Of a DNA stretch of 43,678 nt, positions 1 through 8,906 are shown in pieces. The DNA is taken from contig JAGBYI010000184.1 of the NCBI GenBank assembly GCA_017628845.1, positions 1 to 43,678 of the forward strand, read 5' to 3'. How positions within the stretch are numbered: position 1 is the first letter of the stretch; every line of letters starts with the position of its first letter. This DNA comes from Bacteroidaceae bacterium. Lineage in GTDB: Bacteria; Bacteroidota; Bacteroidia; Bacteroidales; Bacteroidaceae. The position numbers and the translations under genes were made by a program. The notes beneath the pieces were generated by a model, which saw nothing but the letters and a program-made list of their open reading frames with translations, did no database searches and was not told where the DNA came from.

Positions 1-1
1 A

Positions 2-571
2 CAGACGGAATTGCGTGCTCCATTCTCTGGTGTGATAGGTTTGCGCCAGGTGAGCGTGGGTGCCTTTGCCACCACACAGACGGCCGTGGCAATGCTGACG
101 AAGCGCAGCCCTCTGAAGGTGGAGTTCAGTGTGCCCGAGCGCTATGCCGGCACTCTGCCCGACGGTGCCCTGCTGGAGTTTACCGTGGAGGGCGACCTGA
201 CCCCAAGACAAGCCCGAGTGTATGCCTCTGACTCGCGTGTAGACGAGAATACCCGTACCTTCACCGTGCGTGCCCTGTATGACAATCCCGGTGGCAAACT
301 GGTGCCCGGACGATATGCCAGCGTGCGCCTGACAACACGCGAATATGCCCAGGCTCTGGCCGTGCCCAGCGAGGCGATAGTGTCCGAGATGGGTATAGAC
401 AAGGTGTATCTGTACAAGAACGGCAAGGCCGAACCTGTGGAGATAACCAAGGGCCTGCGTACCGATGCACAGGTGCAGGTGCTCCGTGGCCTCAATGTGG
501 GAGATACGGTGATAACAAGTGGCACCATGCAATTGCGTGCCGGACAGAAAGTAAGCGTTTCTGTAAAATAG
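2..571 (+). CDS. RND efflux periplasmic adaptor (MFP/AcrA family), C-terminal part
   Basis: The reading frame is open from base 2, so the 5' part lies outside the window and about 189 residues remain. The visible part begins in the motif RAPFSGVIGLRQVSVGAF, the returning half of the lipoyl/barrel-sandwich hairpin of membrane fusion proteins. It continues through the beta-barrel domain (KVEFSVPERYAGTLPDG) and the membrane-proximal domain, ending in a GLNVGDTVITSG motif typical of this family. The protein would link the inner-membrane pump encoded next to an outer-membrane channel. It lies 101 bp upstream of the pump gene on the same strand, and the third gene overlaps the pump gene, so the three form a tripartite efflux operon. 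The substrate cannot be told from sequence. Family assignment is secure; the N-terminal signal or lipobox is not visible. Confidence 0.93.
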   Translation, partial: QTELRAPFSGVIGLRQVSVGAFATTQTAVAMLTKRSPLKVEFSVPERYAGTLPDGALLEFTVEGDLTPRQARVYASDSRVDENTRTFTVRALYDNPGGKLVPGRYASVRLTTREYAQALAVPSEAIVSEMGIDKVYLYKNGKAEPVEITKGLRTDAQVQVLRGLNVGDTVITSGTMQLRAGQKVSVSVK

Positions 572-612
572 GAAAAGACCCTCCCCCCCCTGCCTTGGAA
601 AAGGTTACAATA

Positions 613-655
613 GGAAAACCTAGGAGGACCTAGGAAGACCTAGGATATCCTAAGA
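613..655 (+). repeat. Short tandem repeat, period 10, upstream of the RND pump gene
   Basis: The hexamer CCTAGG occurs at 619, 629 and 639, exactly 10 bp apart, inside units reading AACCTAGGAG, GACCTAGGAA and GACCTAGGAT, followed by a decayed fourth unit (ATCCTAAGAA). The array fills the spacer between the adaptor and pump genes and ends about 20 to 28 bp before the pump start codon. Function unknown. Confidence 0.8.
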
Positions 656-672
656 AAATAAACAATAGGCTG

Positions 673-3600
673 ATGAACATTTCCGAACTTTCCATCCGAC
701 GTCCGGTGCTGGCCACGGTGATGACTCTGCTCATACTCATCTTCGGTGCCGTGGGATACATGTATCTGGGCGTGAGGGAATACCCCTCGGTGGACAACCC
801 CATAATCTCCGTTTCGTGTTCCTATCCCGGTGCCAATGCCGATGTGATAGAGAACCAGATAACCGAACCCCTGGAGCAGAACATCAACGGCATACCCGGC
901 ATACGCTCGCTGACGAGTGTGAGCCAACAGGGTTCGTGCCGAATAACAGTAGAGTTTGAACTATCCGTAGATCTGGAGACGGCGGCCAACGACGTGCGCG
1001 ACAAGGTTTCGCGTGCCCAGCGCTTCCTGCCACGAGATTGCGACCCTCCCACCGTGTCAAAGGCCGATGCCGATGCCATGCCCATTCTGATGGTGGCCCT
1101 GCAGAGCGACAAGCGCAACCTGCTTGAGTTGAGCGAGATTGCCGACCTTACGGTGAAGGAGCAGTTGCAAACCATCCCCGACGTGTCCAGCGTGATGATA
1201 TGGGGCGAGAAGAAGTATTGCATGCGCCTGTGGCTGGACCCCGTGAAGATGTCTGGCTATGGCGTCACACCCATGGACGTGAAGAGCGCCCTGGACCGTG
1301 AGAATGTGGAACTTCCCTCAGGCTCCATCGAAGGCAACACCCGTGAACTCAGTATCCGCACCATGGGACAGATGTCCACCACGGAGGAGTTCAACAATCT
1401 GGTCATCAAGGAGGCCGAAGGACGCATAATACGCTTCAGCGACATTGGTCGTGCCGAACTCTCGGCTCGCGACATAAAGAGCTACATGAAGATGAACGGC
1501 GTGCCCATGGTGGGTATTGTGGTAATACCGCAGCCTGGTGCCAACCACATAGACATAGCCGATGCCGTGCACGAGCGCATGGCCATCATGGAGAAGGACC
1601 TGCCCGAGGACGTGCACTATGCCTATGGTTTCGACAACACTAAGTTCATACGCGCCTCCATTGCTGAGGTGGAGAGCACCGTGTACGAGGCCTTCGTGCT
1701 GGTTATCATCATCATCTTCCTGTTCCTGCGCGACTGGCGCGTGACGCTCATCCCCTGCCTGGTAATCCCCGTGTCGCTGATTGGCGCATTCTTTGTGATG
1801 TACCTGCTGGGCTTCTCCATCAACGTGCTCTCCATGCTGGCCGTGGTGCTTTCCGTGGGCCTGGTGGTGGACGATGCCATTGTGATGACGGAGAACATCT
1901 ACATACGAATAGAGCGTGGCATGCGCCCCTTTGACGCCGGTATCGAGGGTGCCAAGGAGATTTTCTTCGCCGTAATATCCACTACGGTAACCCTGCTGGC
2001 CGTGTTCCTGCCCATCGTGTTCATGGAGGGACAGACGGGACGATTGTTCCGCGAGTTCAGTTTCGTGGTGGCAGGCTCGGTGGTGATATCCTCCTTTGCC
2101 GCACTTACCATCACTCCCATGCTTGCCACAAAACTGCTGGTAAACCGTGAGGAGAAGAACTGGTTCTACCGCAAGACAGAGCCCTTCTTCCAGGGCTTGA
2201 ACAATGTCTACTCGCGATGGCTTGGAGCCTTCCTGCGCCGACGCTGGTTGGCAATACCTCTGATGATCGTTGCCCTTGCCGCCTGTGTGGCCATGTGGAT
2301 GAACGTGCCCTCGGAAATGGCTCCGCTGGAGGACCGCTCCAGCATAACCATCCGCACCATGGGCCCAGAGGGTGTGACCTATGAGTACATGCGCGACTAC
2401 ACCGAGGACATCAACCGCCTGGCGGATTCGCTCATGCCCGATGCAGAGTTCATCACGGCCCGTGTGTCGGACGGCGGCGGCAACATACAGATTACGCTGA
2501 AGAACCTGGCCGAGCGCGACTACTCGCAGATGGAGGTGGCAGACCGGCTGAGCAAGGCGGTGCGAAGCAAGACGGATGCACGTGCCTTCGTGCAACAGCA
2601 GAGCACCTTCGGCGGACGACGCGGCTCCATGCCCGTGCAATACGTTCTGCAGGCAACCAGCATAGAGAAACTGGAGGAGGTCCTGCCCAAGTTCATGGCC
2701 AAGGTGTACGACAACCCCGTGTTCCAGATGGCCGACGTGGACCTGAAGTTCTCCAAGCCCGAGGTGCGACTGAGCGTGAACCGCGAGAAGGCCAACCTCA
2801 TGGGCGTTTCCACCAAGGACATAGCACAGACCCTGCAATACGGACTCAGCGGTCAGCGTATGGGCTACCTCTACCTGAACGGCAAGCAGTACGAAATCGT
2901 GGGCGAGATAAACCGCCAGCAACGCAACGACCCTGCCAACCTGAAGGCCATATACATGCGCTCTTCGGACGGCAAGATGGTGCAGATGGAGAACCTGGTG
3001 GACCTGGTGGAGAGCATCGCTCCTCCGAAACTCTACCGCTACAACCGCTTCGTGTCGGCCACCATCTCGGCAGGTCTCACACCAGGGCATACCATTGGCG
3101 ATGGTCTTGACGAAATGGACAAGATTGCCAAGGAGGTACTGGACGACACCTTCCGCACGGCACTGGCAGGAGACTCTAAGGAGTTCCGCGAGAGTTCCTC
3201 CAGTCTGCTCTTTGCCTTCGGTCTGGCACTGGTGCTCATCTACCTGATTCTGGCGGCTCAGTTCGAGAGTTTCAAGGACCCCTTCGTAATCATGCTCACC
3301 GTGCCCCTAGCCATTGCCGGAGCACTGATATTCATGCTCGTGGGCGGACAGACGATGAACATCTTCAGTCAGATTGGCATCATCATGCTCATAGGTCTGG
3401 TGGCGAAGAACGGTATCCTCATCGTGGAGTTTGCCAACCAGCGTCAACGCATGGGAGAGGACAAGATGACCGCCATACAGGAGGCCTCGGTGCAGCGCCT
3501 GCGCCCCATTCTGATGACCTCCGTGTCCACCGTGCTCGGTCTTCTGCCCCTGATGTTCGCATCGGGTGAAGGCTCTGCAGGACGTGTGGCCATGGGTACG

Positions 3601-3705
3601 GCCGTGGTGGGCGGCATGCTCATATCCACCATGCTCACAATGTTTGTTGTACCAGCAATATATTCATTCGTGGCAACATCGCTACAAAAGAAGAACAAGA
3701 AATGA
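673..3705 (+). CDS. RND multidrug efflux pump, inner-membrane transporter (HAE1/AcrB family)
   Basis: This 1010-residue protein has the length and layout of AcrB-type proton-driven exporters: an N-terminal membrane segment (RRPVLATVMTLLILIFGAVG), a large periplasmic domain, a central block of membrane helices, a second periplasmic domain and a C-terminal block. The proton relay is present: paired aspartates D400-D401 in GLVVDDAIVM and lysine K912 in GLVAKNGILIVEF, matching D407, D408 and K940 of E. coli AcrB. It should act as a trimer in the inner membrane and pass substrates to the adaptor and channel encoded on either side. The start is the first ATG, and the next gene overlaps its stop by four bases (ATGA), indicating translational coupling. 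HAE1 rather than a metal pump is inferred from the aspartate pair and lysine. Confidence 0.96.
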   Translation: MNISELSIRRPVLATVMTLLILIFGAVGYMYLGVREYPSVDNPIISVSCSYPGANADVIENQITEPLEQNINGIPGIRSLTSVSQQGSCRITVEFELSVDLETAANDVRDKVSRAQRFLPRDCDPPTVSKADADAMPILMVALQSDKRNLLELSEIADLTVKEQLQTIPDVSSVMIWGEKKYCMRLWLDPVKMSGYGVTPMDVKSALDRENVELPSGSIEGNTRELSIRTMGQMSTTEEFNNLVIKEAEGRIIRFSDIGRAELSARDIKSYMKMNGVPMVGIVVIPQPGANHIDIADAVHERMAIMEKDLPEDVHYAYGFDNTKFIRASIAEVESTVYEAFVLVIIIIFLFLRDWRVTLIPCLVIPVSLIGAFFVMYLLGFSINVLSMLAVVLSVGLVVDDAIVMTENIYIRIERGMRPFDAGIEGAKEIFFAVISTTVTLLAVFLPIVFMEGQTGRLFREFSFVVAGSVVISSFAALTITPMLATKLLVNREEKNWFYRKTEPFFQGLNNVYSRWLGAFLRRRWLAIPLMIVALAACVAMWMNVPSEMAPLEDRSSITIRTMGPEGVTYEYMRDYTEDINRLADSLMPDAEFITARVSDGGGNIQITLKNLAERDYSQMEVADRLSKAVRSKTDARAFVQQQSTFGGRRGSMPVQYVLQATSIEKLEEVLPKFMAKVYDNPVFQMADVDLKFSKPEVRLSVNREKANLMGVSTKDIAQTLQYGLSGQRMGYLYLNGKQYEIVGEINRQQRNDPANLKAIYMRSSDGKMVQMENLVDLVESIAPPKLYRYNRFVSATISAGLTPGHTIGDGLDEMDKIAKEVLDDTFRTALAGDSKEFRESSSSLLFAFGLALVLIYLILAAQFESFKDPFVIMLTVPLAIAGALIFMLVGGQTMNIFSQIGIIMLIGLVAKNGILIVEFANQRQRMGEDKMTAIQEASVQRLRPILMTSVSTVLGLLPLMFASGEGSAGRVAMGTAVVGGMLISTMLTMFVVPAIYSFVATSLQKKNKK

Positions 3706-4961
3706 AGATCTCTAAGTTCATACTCATAGCCCTGGCTCTCTGCTCATCGGCAGGGACCAAGGCACAAACCCTGGCCGAGGTGATAGCCACAGGTCTGGAG
3801 AACAACTACAACCTGAAGATTGCTCGCAACGAGGAGGCCATAAGTGCCAACAATGCCACGGCGGCAAATGCGGGATACCTGCCCACGGTGAATGCCTCGG
3901 CAGGATATAGCGGTACGGTGGATACGGGAAACGGCGGACAACTGGGGCACGGATTGCAAGCTGGAGTTAATGCCGAATGGACCTTGTTCGACGGTTTCAA
4001 GATTCAGGCTACGTATAGCAAACTACAGGAACTGAAACGCCAGGGTGCAACACGCACACGACTTGCCATAGAGGACTATGTGGCCACTCTCACCGCAGAG
4101 TACTACAACCTCATCCAGCAGAAGATACGCATGCGCAACCTCAGCAATGCCGTGAAACTCTCCAAGGAGCGCTTGCGTATCGTGCTTGAACGTTATAGCA
4201 TAGGTAGTGCTTCTCGTCTGGACCTTCAGCAGGCACAGGTGGACTTCAACGCCGATAGTGCACAGAGCCTGAAGCAGCACGAACTGATGGCGACTTCGCG
4301 CATCCGACTGTACGAACTCATGGCGGTGAAGGACATGCAGACACCGCTCTCCCTGCAGGATACCATCATTGTGGTGGACACCGCACTTACGCACGACAAC
4401 CTGCTGGAGCATACTATGGACCTGAATGCCGAACTGCTAAACCGCAAGCACGACATACGTCTGGCGGAACTTGACTACAAGGCAACCATGAGCCGCGATT
4501 TCCCTTACATCAAACTGAATGCGGGCTACAACTACCAGCACAGCATCGGAGGTGATGGCCGTGGCGGTGTGGACTTCGGTGTGAAGGTGGGATATAACCT
4601 GTTCGACGGAAAGCGCACAACACAAAAGCGCAATGCAAGGCTCGACATAGAGAATGCTGACCTGGCACGCCTGCAACTGGAGCAATCCTTGCGTGCCGAC
4701 CTGGCCGACCTTTGGCAGGCCTACAAGAACAACCTGCGCCTGCTCTCCCTGGAACGTGAGAACCTCATCACGGCTCAGGAGAACCACTACATTGCCCATG
4801 AGCGCTACATGCTTGGCGACCTTTCAGGCATAGAGATGCGCGAAGCCCAGCAATCCCTGCTCGATGCCGAAGAGCGCATCCTGGTGGCAGAATACAACAC
4901 CAAACTCTGCGAAATCTCCCTCCGCCAGATTTCAGGCGAGATAATGAGGTACATGGAGTGA
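3702..4961 (+). CDS. Outer-membrane efflux channel (TolC/OEP family)
   Basis: This 419-residue protein begins with a signal peptide (MKISKFILIALALCSSAGTKAQ, cleavage probably after KAQ). Two outer-membrane efflux repeats follow, each with a long alpha-helical hairpin rich in A, L, Q and E and a short porin-like segment (NAEWTLFDGFKIQATY in the first, GVKVGYNLFDGKRTTQKR in the second). The YNLFDGxK pattern is typical of the family. The length fits the usual 400 to 480 residues. Its ATG overlaps the pump stop codon, so the gene is the last of the adaptor-pump-channel operon; a strong hairpin terminator lies 54 bp downstream. There is no cysteine at the end of the signal, so it does not look like a lipoprotein of the OprM kind. 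Confidence 0.94.
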   Translation: MKISKFILIALALCSSAGTKAQTLAEVIATGLENNYNLKIARNEEAISANNATAANAGYLPTVNASAGYSGTVDTGNGGQLGHGLQAGVNAEWTLFDGFKIQATYSKLQELKRQGATRTRLAIEDYVATLTAEYYNLIQQKIRMRNLSNAVKLSKERLRIVLERYSIGSASRLDLQQAQVDFNADSAQSLKQHELMATSRIRLYELMAVKDMQTPLSLQDTIIVVDTALTHDNLLEHTMDLNAELLNRKHDIRLAELDYKATMSRDFPYIKLNAGYNYQHSIGGDGRGGVDFGVKVGYNLFDGKRTTQKRNARLDIENADLARLQLEQSLRADLADLWQAYKNNLRLLSLERENLITAQENHYIAHERYMLGDLSGIEMREAQQSLLDAEERILVAEYNTKLCEISLRQISGEIMRYME

Positions 4962-5014
4962 TTCGAACGGAAAACGGATAGCGGAGAGAATATATTCAGA
5001 AGAACATTAAACTT

Positions 5015-5042
5015 ATAAGGGACGCAACGCTGCGTCCTTTAT
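5015..5042 (+). terminator. Intrinsic terminator of the efflux operon
   Basis: Bases 5015-5026 pair with 5031-5042: a 12 bp stem with one G-T pair built around GGACGCA/TGCGTCC, closed by a 4-base loop (ACGC), with a run of three T at the end of the stem. It lies 54 bp after the channel gene stop. The core GACGC...GCGTC resembles the palindromes at 8807-8823 and 8859-8875. Confidence 0.75.
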
Positions 5043-5131
5043 TGTATCCTGTTACCGGTGCTTGTTACAACGGGTTGCGTTTTTCTCTCCTTGTGGGGAT
5101 GTGGGTTGTGGCAAGAATTATCATTATATTC

Positions 5132-5162
5132 TTGTGTTTTAGAGGGAAAAAACGTATCTTTG
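5132..5162 (+). promoter_or_regulatory. Bacteroidota-type promoter of oadGAB
   Basis: TATCTTTG at 5155-5162 is a perfect match to the -7 consensus TAnnTTTG of the primary Bacteroidota sigma factor, with TTG at 5132-5134 exactly 20 bp upstream as the -33 element. Transcription would begin near 5168, giving a leader of about 115 nt before oadG. Confidence 0.82.
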
Positions 5163-5284
5163 CGCCTCCAAAGGGCGCTTATATTATATATAAGGTGTAT
5201 TCCGATGTATGGAATATGTATTTGGAAGGGTAGGGAAGAGTGCTTGAATAAGCGAGATTAACAAGAAAACATAATAAAATAAGA

Positions 5285-5548
5285 ATGGAGAATTTAAGTA
5301 TAGGTTTGCAATTGCTCGTAGTGGGCATGCTCACCGTCTTTGCCATCCTGCTGATAGTTATCTATGGTGGCAAATTGCTGATAAAGGTGGTCAACGCCAT
5401 TGCCCCCGAGGAAGTGGCACAAGCCAAGAAAACCGTTGCCCAGGCAACACCCGGCGCCGTGGATGCTCCCACCATGGCAGTGCTTCAGGAGGTTGTAAAG
5501 CAACTGACCGGTGGCAAGGGACGTGTGGAGAGCGCAAAGAGAGTGTGA
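5285..5548 (+). CDS. oadG: Oxaloacetate decarboxylase gamma chain (OadG family)
   Basis: This 87-residue protein has one N-terminal membrane helix (about residues 6-30, LQLLVVGMLTVFAILLIVIYGGKLLI) followed by a short hydrophilic tail rich in A, P, E and K. That is the architecture of OadG, which anchors the biotin-bearing alpha chain to the membrane beta chain in the sodium-pumping decarboxylase. Length matches the family (about 80 to 90 residues). The sequence alone would be weak evidence, but the gene is first in an operon with clear oadA and oadB. The promoter at 5132-5162 lies upstream. The start ATG follows an A-rich stretch rather than a Shine-Dalgarno sequence. Confidence 0.88.
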   Translation: MENLSIGLQLLVVGMLTVFAILLIVIYGGKLLIKVVNAIAPEEVAQAKKTVAQATPGAVDAPTMAVLQEVVKQLTGGKGRVESAKRV

Positions 5549-5563
5549 GGAAACATAGGATTC

Positions 5564-5628
5564 GAGAACTCAGAGAATTCAGAATACTCAGAACACTCTG
5601 ATTATTCCGAGAACTCCGACTTCTCTGA
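5564..5628 (+). repeat. Degenerate short tandem repeat, period about 9, upstream of oadA
   Basis: The spacer between oadG and oadA (112 bp) contains imperfect copies of an 8 to 9 base unit: GAGAACTC (5564), GAGAATTC (5573), AGAATACTC (5581), AGAACACTC (5590) and GAGAACTCC (5609). The array ends about 33 bp before the oadA start. Function unknown; compare 613-655, 8907-8925 and 35694-35719. Confidence 0.65.
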
Positions 5629-5660
5629 AAACATCATCAACGAAAAAAGAAAACAACAAT

Positions 5661-7505
5661 ATGAAAGAAGTAAAGTTTAGTTTGGTCTTCCGCGATATGT
5701 GGCAGAGTGCAGGCAAGTACCAGCCCCGTGTAGACCAGCTTTTGAAGGTAGCCCCTGCCATTATCCGCATGGGTTGCTTTGACCGTGTGGAAACAAACGG
5801 CGGTGGTTTTGAACAGGTGAATCTGCTCTATGGCGAGAATCCCAACAAGAGCGTGCGCGAGTGGACAAAACCCTTCCGCGAGGCAGGCATACAGACACAC
5901 ATGTTGGACCGTGCACTGAATGGTCTGCGCATGAGCCCGTGTCCCAAGGACCTTCGCAAACTGTTCTACAAGGTGAAGAAGGCTCAGGGCACTGACATCA
6001 CCCGTATCTTCTGCGGTTTGAACGATGTACGCAACGTAATTCCCTCCATCAAGTATGCCAAGGAGGCAGGCATGATAGCACAGGCATCGCTGAGCATCAC
6101 CCACAGCCCTATACACACCGTGGAGTACTACGTTAATCTTGCCAAGCAATTCATCGATGCCGGTGCAGACGAAATCTGTCTGAAGGACATGGCAGGTATC
6201 GGTCGCCCCGTTAGCCTTGGCAAGATTGTAGAGGGTATCAAGGCATACAAGAAGGATATCGTCATCCAGTACCACTCCCACGCAGGTCCCGGCTTCTGCA
6301 TGGCATCCATCCTGGAGGTGGCAAAGGCAGGCTGCGACTATGTGGACGCAGGTATGTCGCCTCTCTCCTGGGGTACCGGTCATGCCGACATCATCACCGT
6401 GCAAGAGATGCTGAAGGATGCCGGATTCAAAGTGAAGGATATCAATATGGAGGCCTACATGGAAGCACGTACCCTTATTCAGGAGATGTATGACGACTTC
6501 CTCGGTTACTACATTCCTGCACAGAACCACATCAACAACGCCCTGCTGGTTAAGCCCGGTTTGCCTGGCGGCATGATGGGCTCGCTGATGACCGACCTGG
6601 AGGACAACCTCAAGAGTCTGAACAAGTGGAAGCAGAAGAACGGCCAGCCCGAACTGACCACCGACCAGTTGCTTGTGAAACTTTTCGACGAGGTGGCATA
6701 CGTATGGCCCAAGGTGGGTTATCCCTGTCTGGTTACTCCCTTCAGCCAGTATGTCAAGAACCTGGCTTTGATGAACGTCATCCAGATGGAGAAGGGCAAG
6801 GAGCGCTGGAGCATGATAGCCGACAACATCTGGGATATGATTCTGGGCAAGAGCGGCCAGTTGCCTGGTCCCGTTGCCCCCGAAATCATAGCCATGGCCA
6901 AGGAGCAGGGACGCGAGTTCGAGACAGGAGATCCCCAGAACTACTATCCCGACGACCTGGAGGACTACAAGAAGAAGATGCAGGAGAAGGGTTGGGAACT
7001 TGGTGAGGATCTTGAGGAACTCTTTGAGTACTCCATGCACCCATCCCAGTATGAGGCATACAAGAGTGGCAAGGCAAAGGCAGACTTCGAGAAGGACCTG
7101 GCCGAGCGCAAGGCAAAGAAGAACGCTCCTGCCAGTGGTGTGGCAGAGTTGCCCAAGACAATAAAGGTAAGTGTGAATGGCCAAACTTATGAGGTGAATA
7201 TCGCATATGGCAATGAGACACCTGCAAGTACCGCTGCAACATCTGCTACTCCCGTGGCAATGGGCGAGGGTGAGGATATCCTTGCACCTCTGGAGGGTAA
7301 GTTCTACCGAACCAAGGACGCTCAGGAGCAGGCCATTCAGGTTGGTCAGGAGGTGAAGGTGGGCGATACCCTCGGCTACATCGAGGCCATGAAGACCTAC
7401 AACGCCATCCGTGCTGACTTCGACGGCATACTTACCGCCGTGGTGGTGAACTCTGGCGACTCCGTAGAGGAGGACGACGTGATAATGAAGGTACAGAGAA
7501 AGTAA
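5661..7505 (+). CDS. oadA: Oxaloacetate decarboxylase alpha chain, biotin-containing carboxyltransferase
   Basis: This 614-residue protein transfers the carboxyl group of oxaloacetate to biotin, giving pyruvate. An N-terminal PYC/OADA carboxyltransferase TIM barrel (about 1-300) shows the expected metal and active-site residues: D12 in FRDMW, K175 in EICLKDMAG and H205/H207 in QYHSHAG. The conserved carboxylase domain follows (about 300-480), then an A/P-rich linker (about 500-540) and a C-terminal biotinyl domain with biotin lysine K578 in EAMKT, 36 residues from the end as usual. The N-terminal RDMWQSAGKY is the Bacteroidota variant of the segment that reads RDAHQSLLATR in proteobacterial OadA. 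Databases often call this form pyruvate carboxylase subunit B, but the oadG and oadB neighbours favour the sodium-pump role. It lies 22 bp before oadB. Confidence 0.95.
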   Translation: MKEVKFSLVFRDMWQSAGKYQPRVDQLLKVAPAIIRMGCFDRVETNGGGFEQVNLLYGENPNKSVREWTKPFREAGIQTHMLDRALNGLRMSPCPKDLRKLFYKVKKAQGTDITRIFCGLNDVRNVIPSIKYAKEAGMIAQASLSITHSPIHTVEYYVNLAKQFIDAGADEICLKDMAGIGRPVSLGKIVEGIKAYKKDIVIQYHSHAGPGFCMASILEVAKAGCDYVDAGMSPLSWGTGHADIITVQEMLKDAGFKVKDINMEAYMEARTLIQEMYDDFLGYYIPAQNHINNALLVKPGLPGGMMGSLMTDLEDNLKSLNKWKQKNGQPELTTDQLLVKLFDEVAYVWPKVGYPCLVTPFSQYVKNLALMNVIQMEKGKERWSMIADNIWDMILGKSGQLPGPVAPEIIAMAKEQGREFETGDPQNYYPDDLEDYKKKMQEKGWELGEDLEELFEYSMHPSQYEAYKSGKAKADFEKDLAERKAKKNAPASGVAELPKTIKVSVNGQTYEVNIAYGNETPASTAATSATPVAMGEGEDILAPLEGKFYRTKDAQEQAIQVGQEVKVGDTLGYIEAMKTYNAIRADFDGILTAVVVNSGDSVEEDDVIMKVQRK

Positions 7506-7527
7506 AGGAAGAGGAGGAATACGACTT

Positions 7528-8778
7528 ATGTTCAACGAGATTCTGGAAAACCTCTATAGCATGACCGCCTTCCAGGCAATTGCCGAGAACCCTTTGTTCC
7601 TGGTGATGTACCTGCTGGCCTTTGTGCTTCTGTATCTGGGTATCGTAAAGAAATACGAACCCCTGCTTCTGGTTCCCATAGCCTTTGGTGTGCTCATAGC
7701 CAATTTCCCTGGTGGAGGTATGGGTGTGACACAGGCCGATAGCGAGGGAATGGTGGAGTTCATGAAGAACGGAGTGATGGTAAAGAAGGACATATATTCC
7801 ATGCCCCTGCACGAGATTGCACACGACCTGGGATTGATGAACTATCTCTACTATGCACTTATCAAGAGCGGACTTCTGCCTCCCATCATCTTCATGGGTG
7901 TGGGTGCGCTGACTGACTTCGGTCCCATGCTCCGCAACCTCAAGCTTGCCATCTTCGGTGCCGCCGCACAGATGGGTATCTTTGCCGTACTGCTGGCTGC
8001 CCTGGCCATGGGATTCACTCCTCAGGAAGCTGCTTCTCTGGGTATCATCGGTGGTGCCGACGGTCCTACCGCCATCTTCACAACCATCAAGCTGGCTCCC
8101 CACCTGCTTGGCCCCATAGCCATTGCGGCATATAGCTACATGGCACTGGTGCCTGTGATTATACCTCTTGTGGTTAAGTGCCTGTGTACCGAAAAGGAAC
8201 TTCGCATCAACATGAAGGAGCAGGACCGTCTCTATCCTGATGGAACGGAAATCAAGAACATGCGCGTGCTGAAGATTATCTTCCCCATAGCGGTTACTAC
8301 CATCGTGGCCATCTTCGTGCCCTCGGCGGTAAGTCTGGTGGGTATGCTCATGTTTGGTAACCTTGTAAAGGAAATCGGTAACGACACCTCCCGTCTGTTC
8401 GATGCAGCATCAAACGGTGTTATGAATGCCGCCACCATCTTCCTGGGCCTCTGCGTGGGTGCTACAATGACCGTGGATGCCTTCATCAACGTGCAGACCT
8501 TAGGTATCGTGGCCGGCGGTTTCTGTGCCTTTGCCTTGAGTATCGCTTCTGGTATATGCATGGTGAAGGTATGGAACCTCTTTGCTAAGAAGAAGATCAA
8601 TCCGCTCATCGGTGCCACCGGTCTCAGTGCCGTGCCTATGGCAAGCCGTGTGTGCAACCTTATCTCCACCAAGTACGATCCCAAGAATCATGTGCTCAAC
8701 TACTGTATGTCGTCCAACATCTCAGGTGTTATCGGTTCGGCCGTAGCAGCAGGTGTGCTCATCTCGTTCCTGGGATAA
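7528..8778 (+). CDS. oadB: Sodium-pumping oxaloacetate decarboxylase beta chain
   Basis: This 416-residue polytopic membrane protein of the OadB/MmdB/GcdB family decarboxylates carboxybiotin and drives sodium ions out of the cell. It has about nine to eleven hydrophobic segments. The conserved GIIGGADGPTAI motif is present, with D178 in the place of the sodium- and proton-linked aspartate (D203 in the Klebsiella protein). A second conserved region lies near the C-terminus (MASRVCNLISTKYDPKNHVLNYCMSSNISGVIGSAVAAGV). The start ATG lies 22 bp after oadA. The same beta chain serves methylmalonyl-CoA and glutaconyl-CoA decarboxylases, so specificity comes from the alpha chain, which here is of the oxaloacetate type. 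The complex would supply a sodium gradient during fermentation. Confidence 0.95.
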   Translation: MFNEILENLYSMTAFQAIAENPLFLVMYLLAFVLLYLGIVKKYEPLLLVPIAFGVLIANFPGGGMGVTQADSEGMVEFMKNGVMVKKDIYSMPLHEIAHDLGLMNYLYYALIKSGLLPPIIFMGVGALTDFGPMLRNLKLAIFGAAAQMGIFAVLLAALAMGFTPQEAASLGIIGGADGPTAIFTTIKLAPHLLGPIAIAAYSYMALVPVIIPLVVKCLCTEKELRINMKEQDRLYPDGTEIKNMRVLKIIFPIAVTTIVAIFVPSAVSLVGMLMFGNLVKEIGNDTSRLFDAASNGVMNAATIFLGLCVGATMTVDAFINVQTLGIVAGGFCAFALSIASGICMVKVWNLFAKKKINPLIGATGLSAVPMASRVCNLISTKYDPKNHVLNYCMSSNISGVIGSAVAAGVLISFLG

Positions 8779-8800
8779 AAAGCGCTTGAGCGGTTTGCAA

Positions 8801-8880
8801 AGTAGAGACGCTGCGGCAGCGTCAGAGTGATTGAGGGTTGTTTGCAGGTCTTTTCGGACGCTGCACGCAGCATCCCTACG
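8801..8880. repeat. Two REP-like palindromes downstream of oadB
   Basis: GACGCTG at 8807-8813 pairs with CAGCGTC at 8817-8823 around a 3-base loop, and GGACGCTGCACGCAGCATCC at about 8858-8877 forms a second, imperfect palindrome with the same GACGCTGC core in direct orientation. The flanks GTAGAGACG (8802-8810) and CCCTACG (8875-8881) look like the outer ends of one larger unit. There is no T-tract, so these look like dispersed palindromes rather than a clear terminator, though either could end the oad transcript. Confidence 0.55.
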
Positions 8881-8906
8881 AATTCATCGCTATAGTTTAT
8901 TAACCT

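Larger units (their letters stand above)
4962..5284. other. Intergenic region: terminator, promoter and leader, no gene
   Basis: The 323 bp between the channel gene and oadG hold the terminator at 5015-5042, a promoter at 5132-5162 and a leader of about 115 nt. The start of the leader carries a small hairpin (GCGCC at 5162-5166 with GGCGC at 5174-5178). Two short plus-strand reading frames (5042-5233 and 5058-5261) span both terminator and promoter and show no protein-like features, so no gene is called here. Confidence 0.7.

Noticed and set aside
1318-3090. 590-codon minus-strand frame opposite the RND pump gene
   Set aside because: It is rich in H, V, G and L in the pattern of an antisense shadow and has no domain; the plus-strand pump is certain.
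5042-5261. Small plus-strand frames before oadG
   Set aside because: They span the promoter and leader, differ in frame, and show no signal, domain or conserved pattern.
5637-7535. 632-codon minus-strand frame opposite oadA
   Set aside because: An antisense shadow of a gene with strongly biased codons. The composition (many H, C and L) is not protein-like, and oadA on the plus strand has all its motifs.
5661-8778. Methylmalonyl-CoA or glutaconyl-CoA decarboxylase instead of oxaloacetate decarboxylase
   Set aside because: The alpha chain is a PYC/OADA-type carboxyltransferase with a fused biotinyl domain, not a carboxyl transferase of the MmdA or GcdA type.
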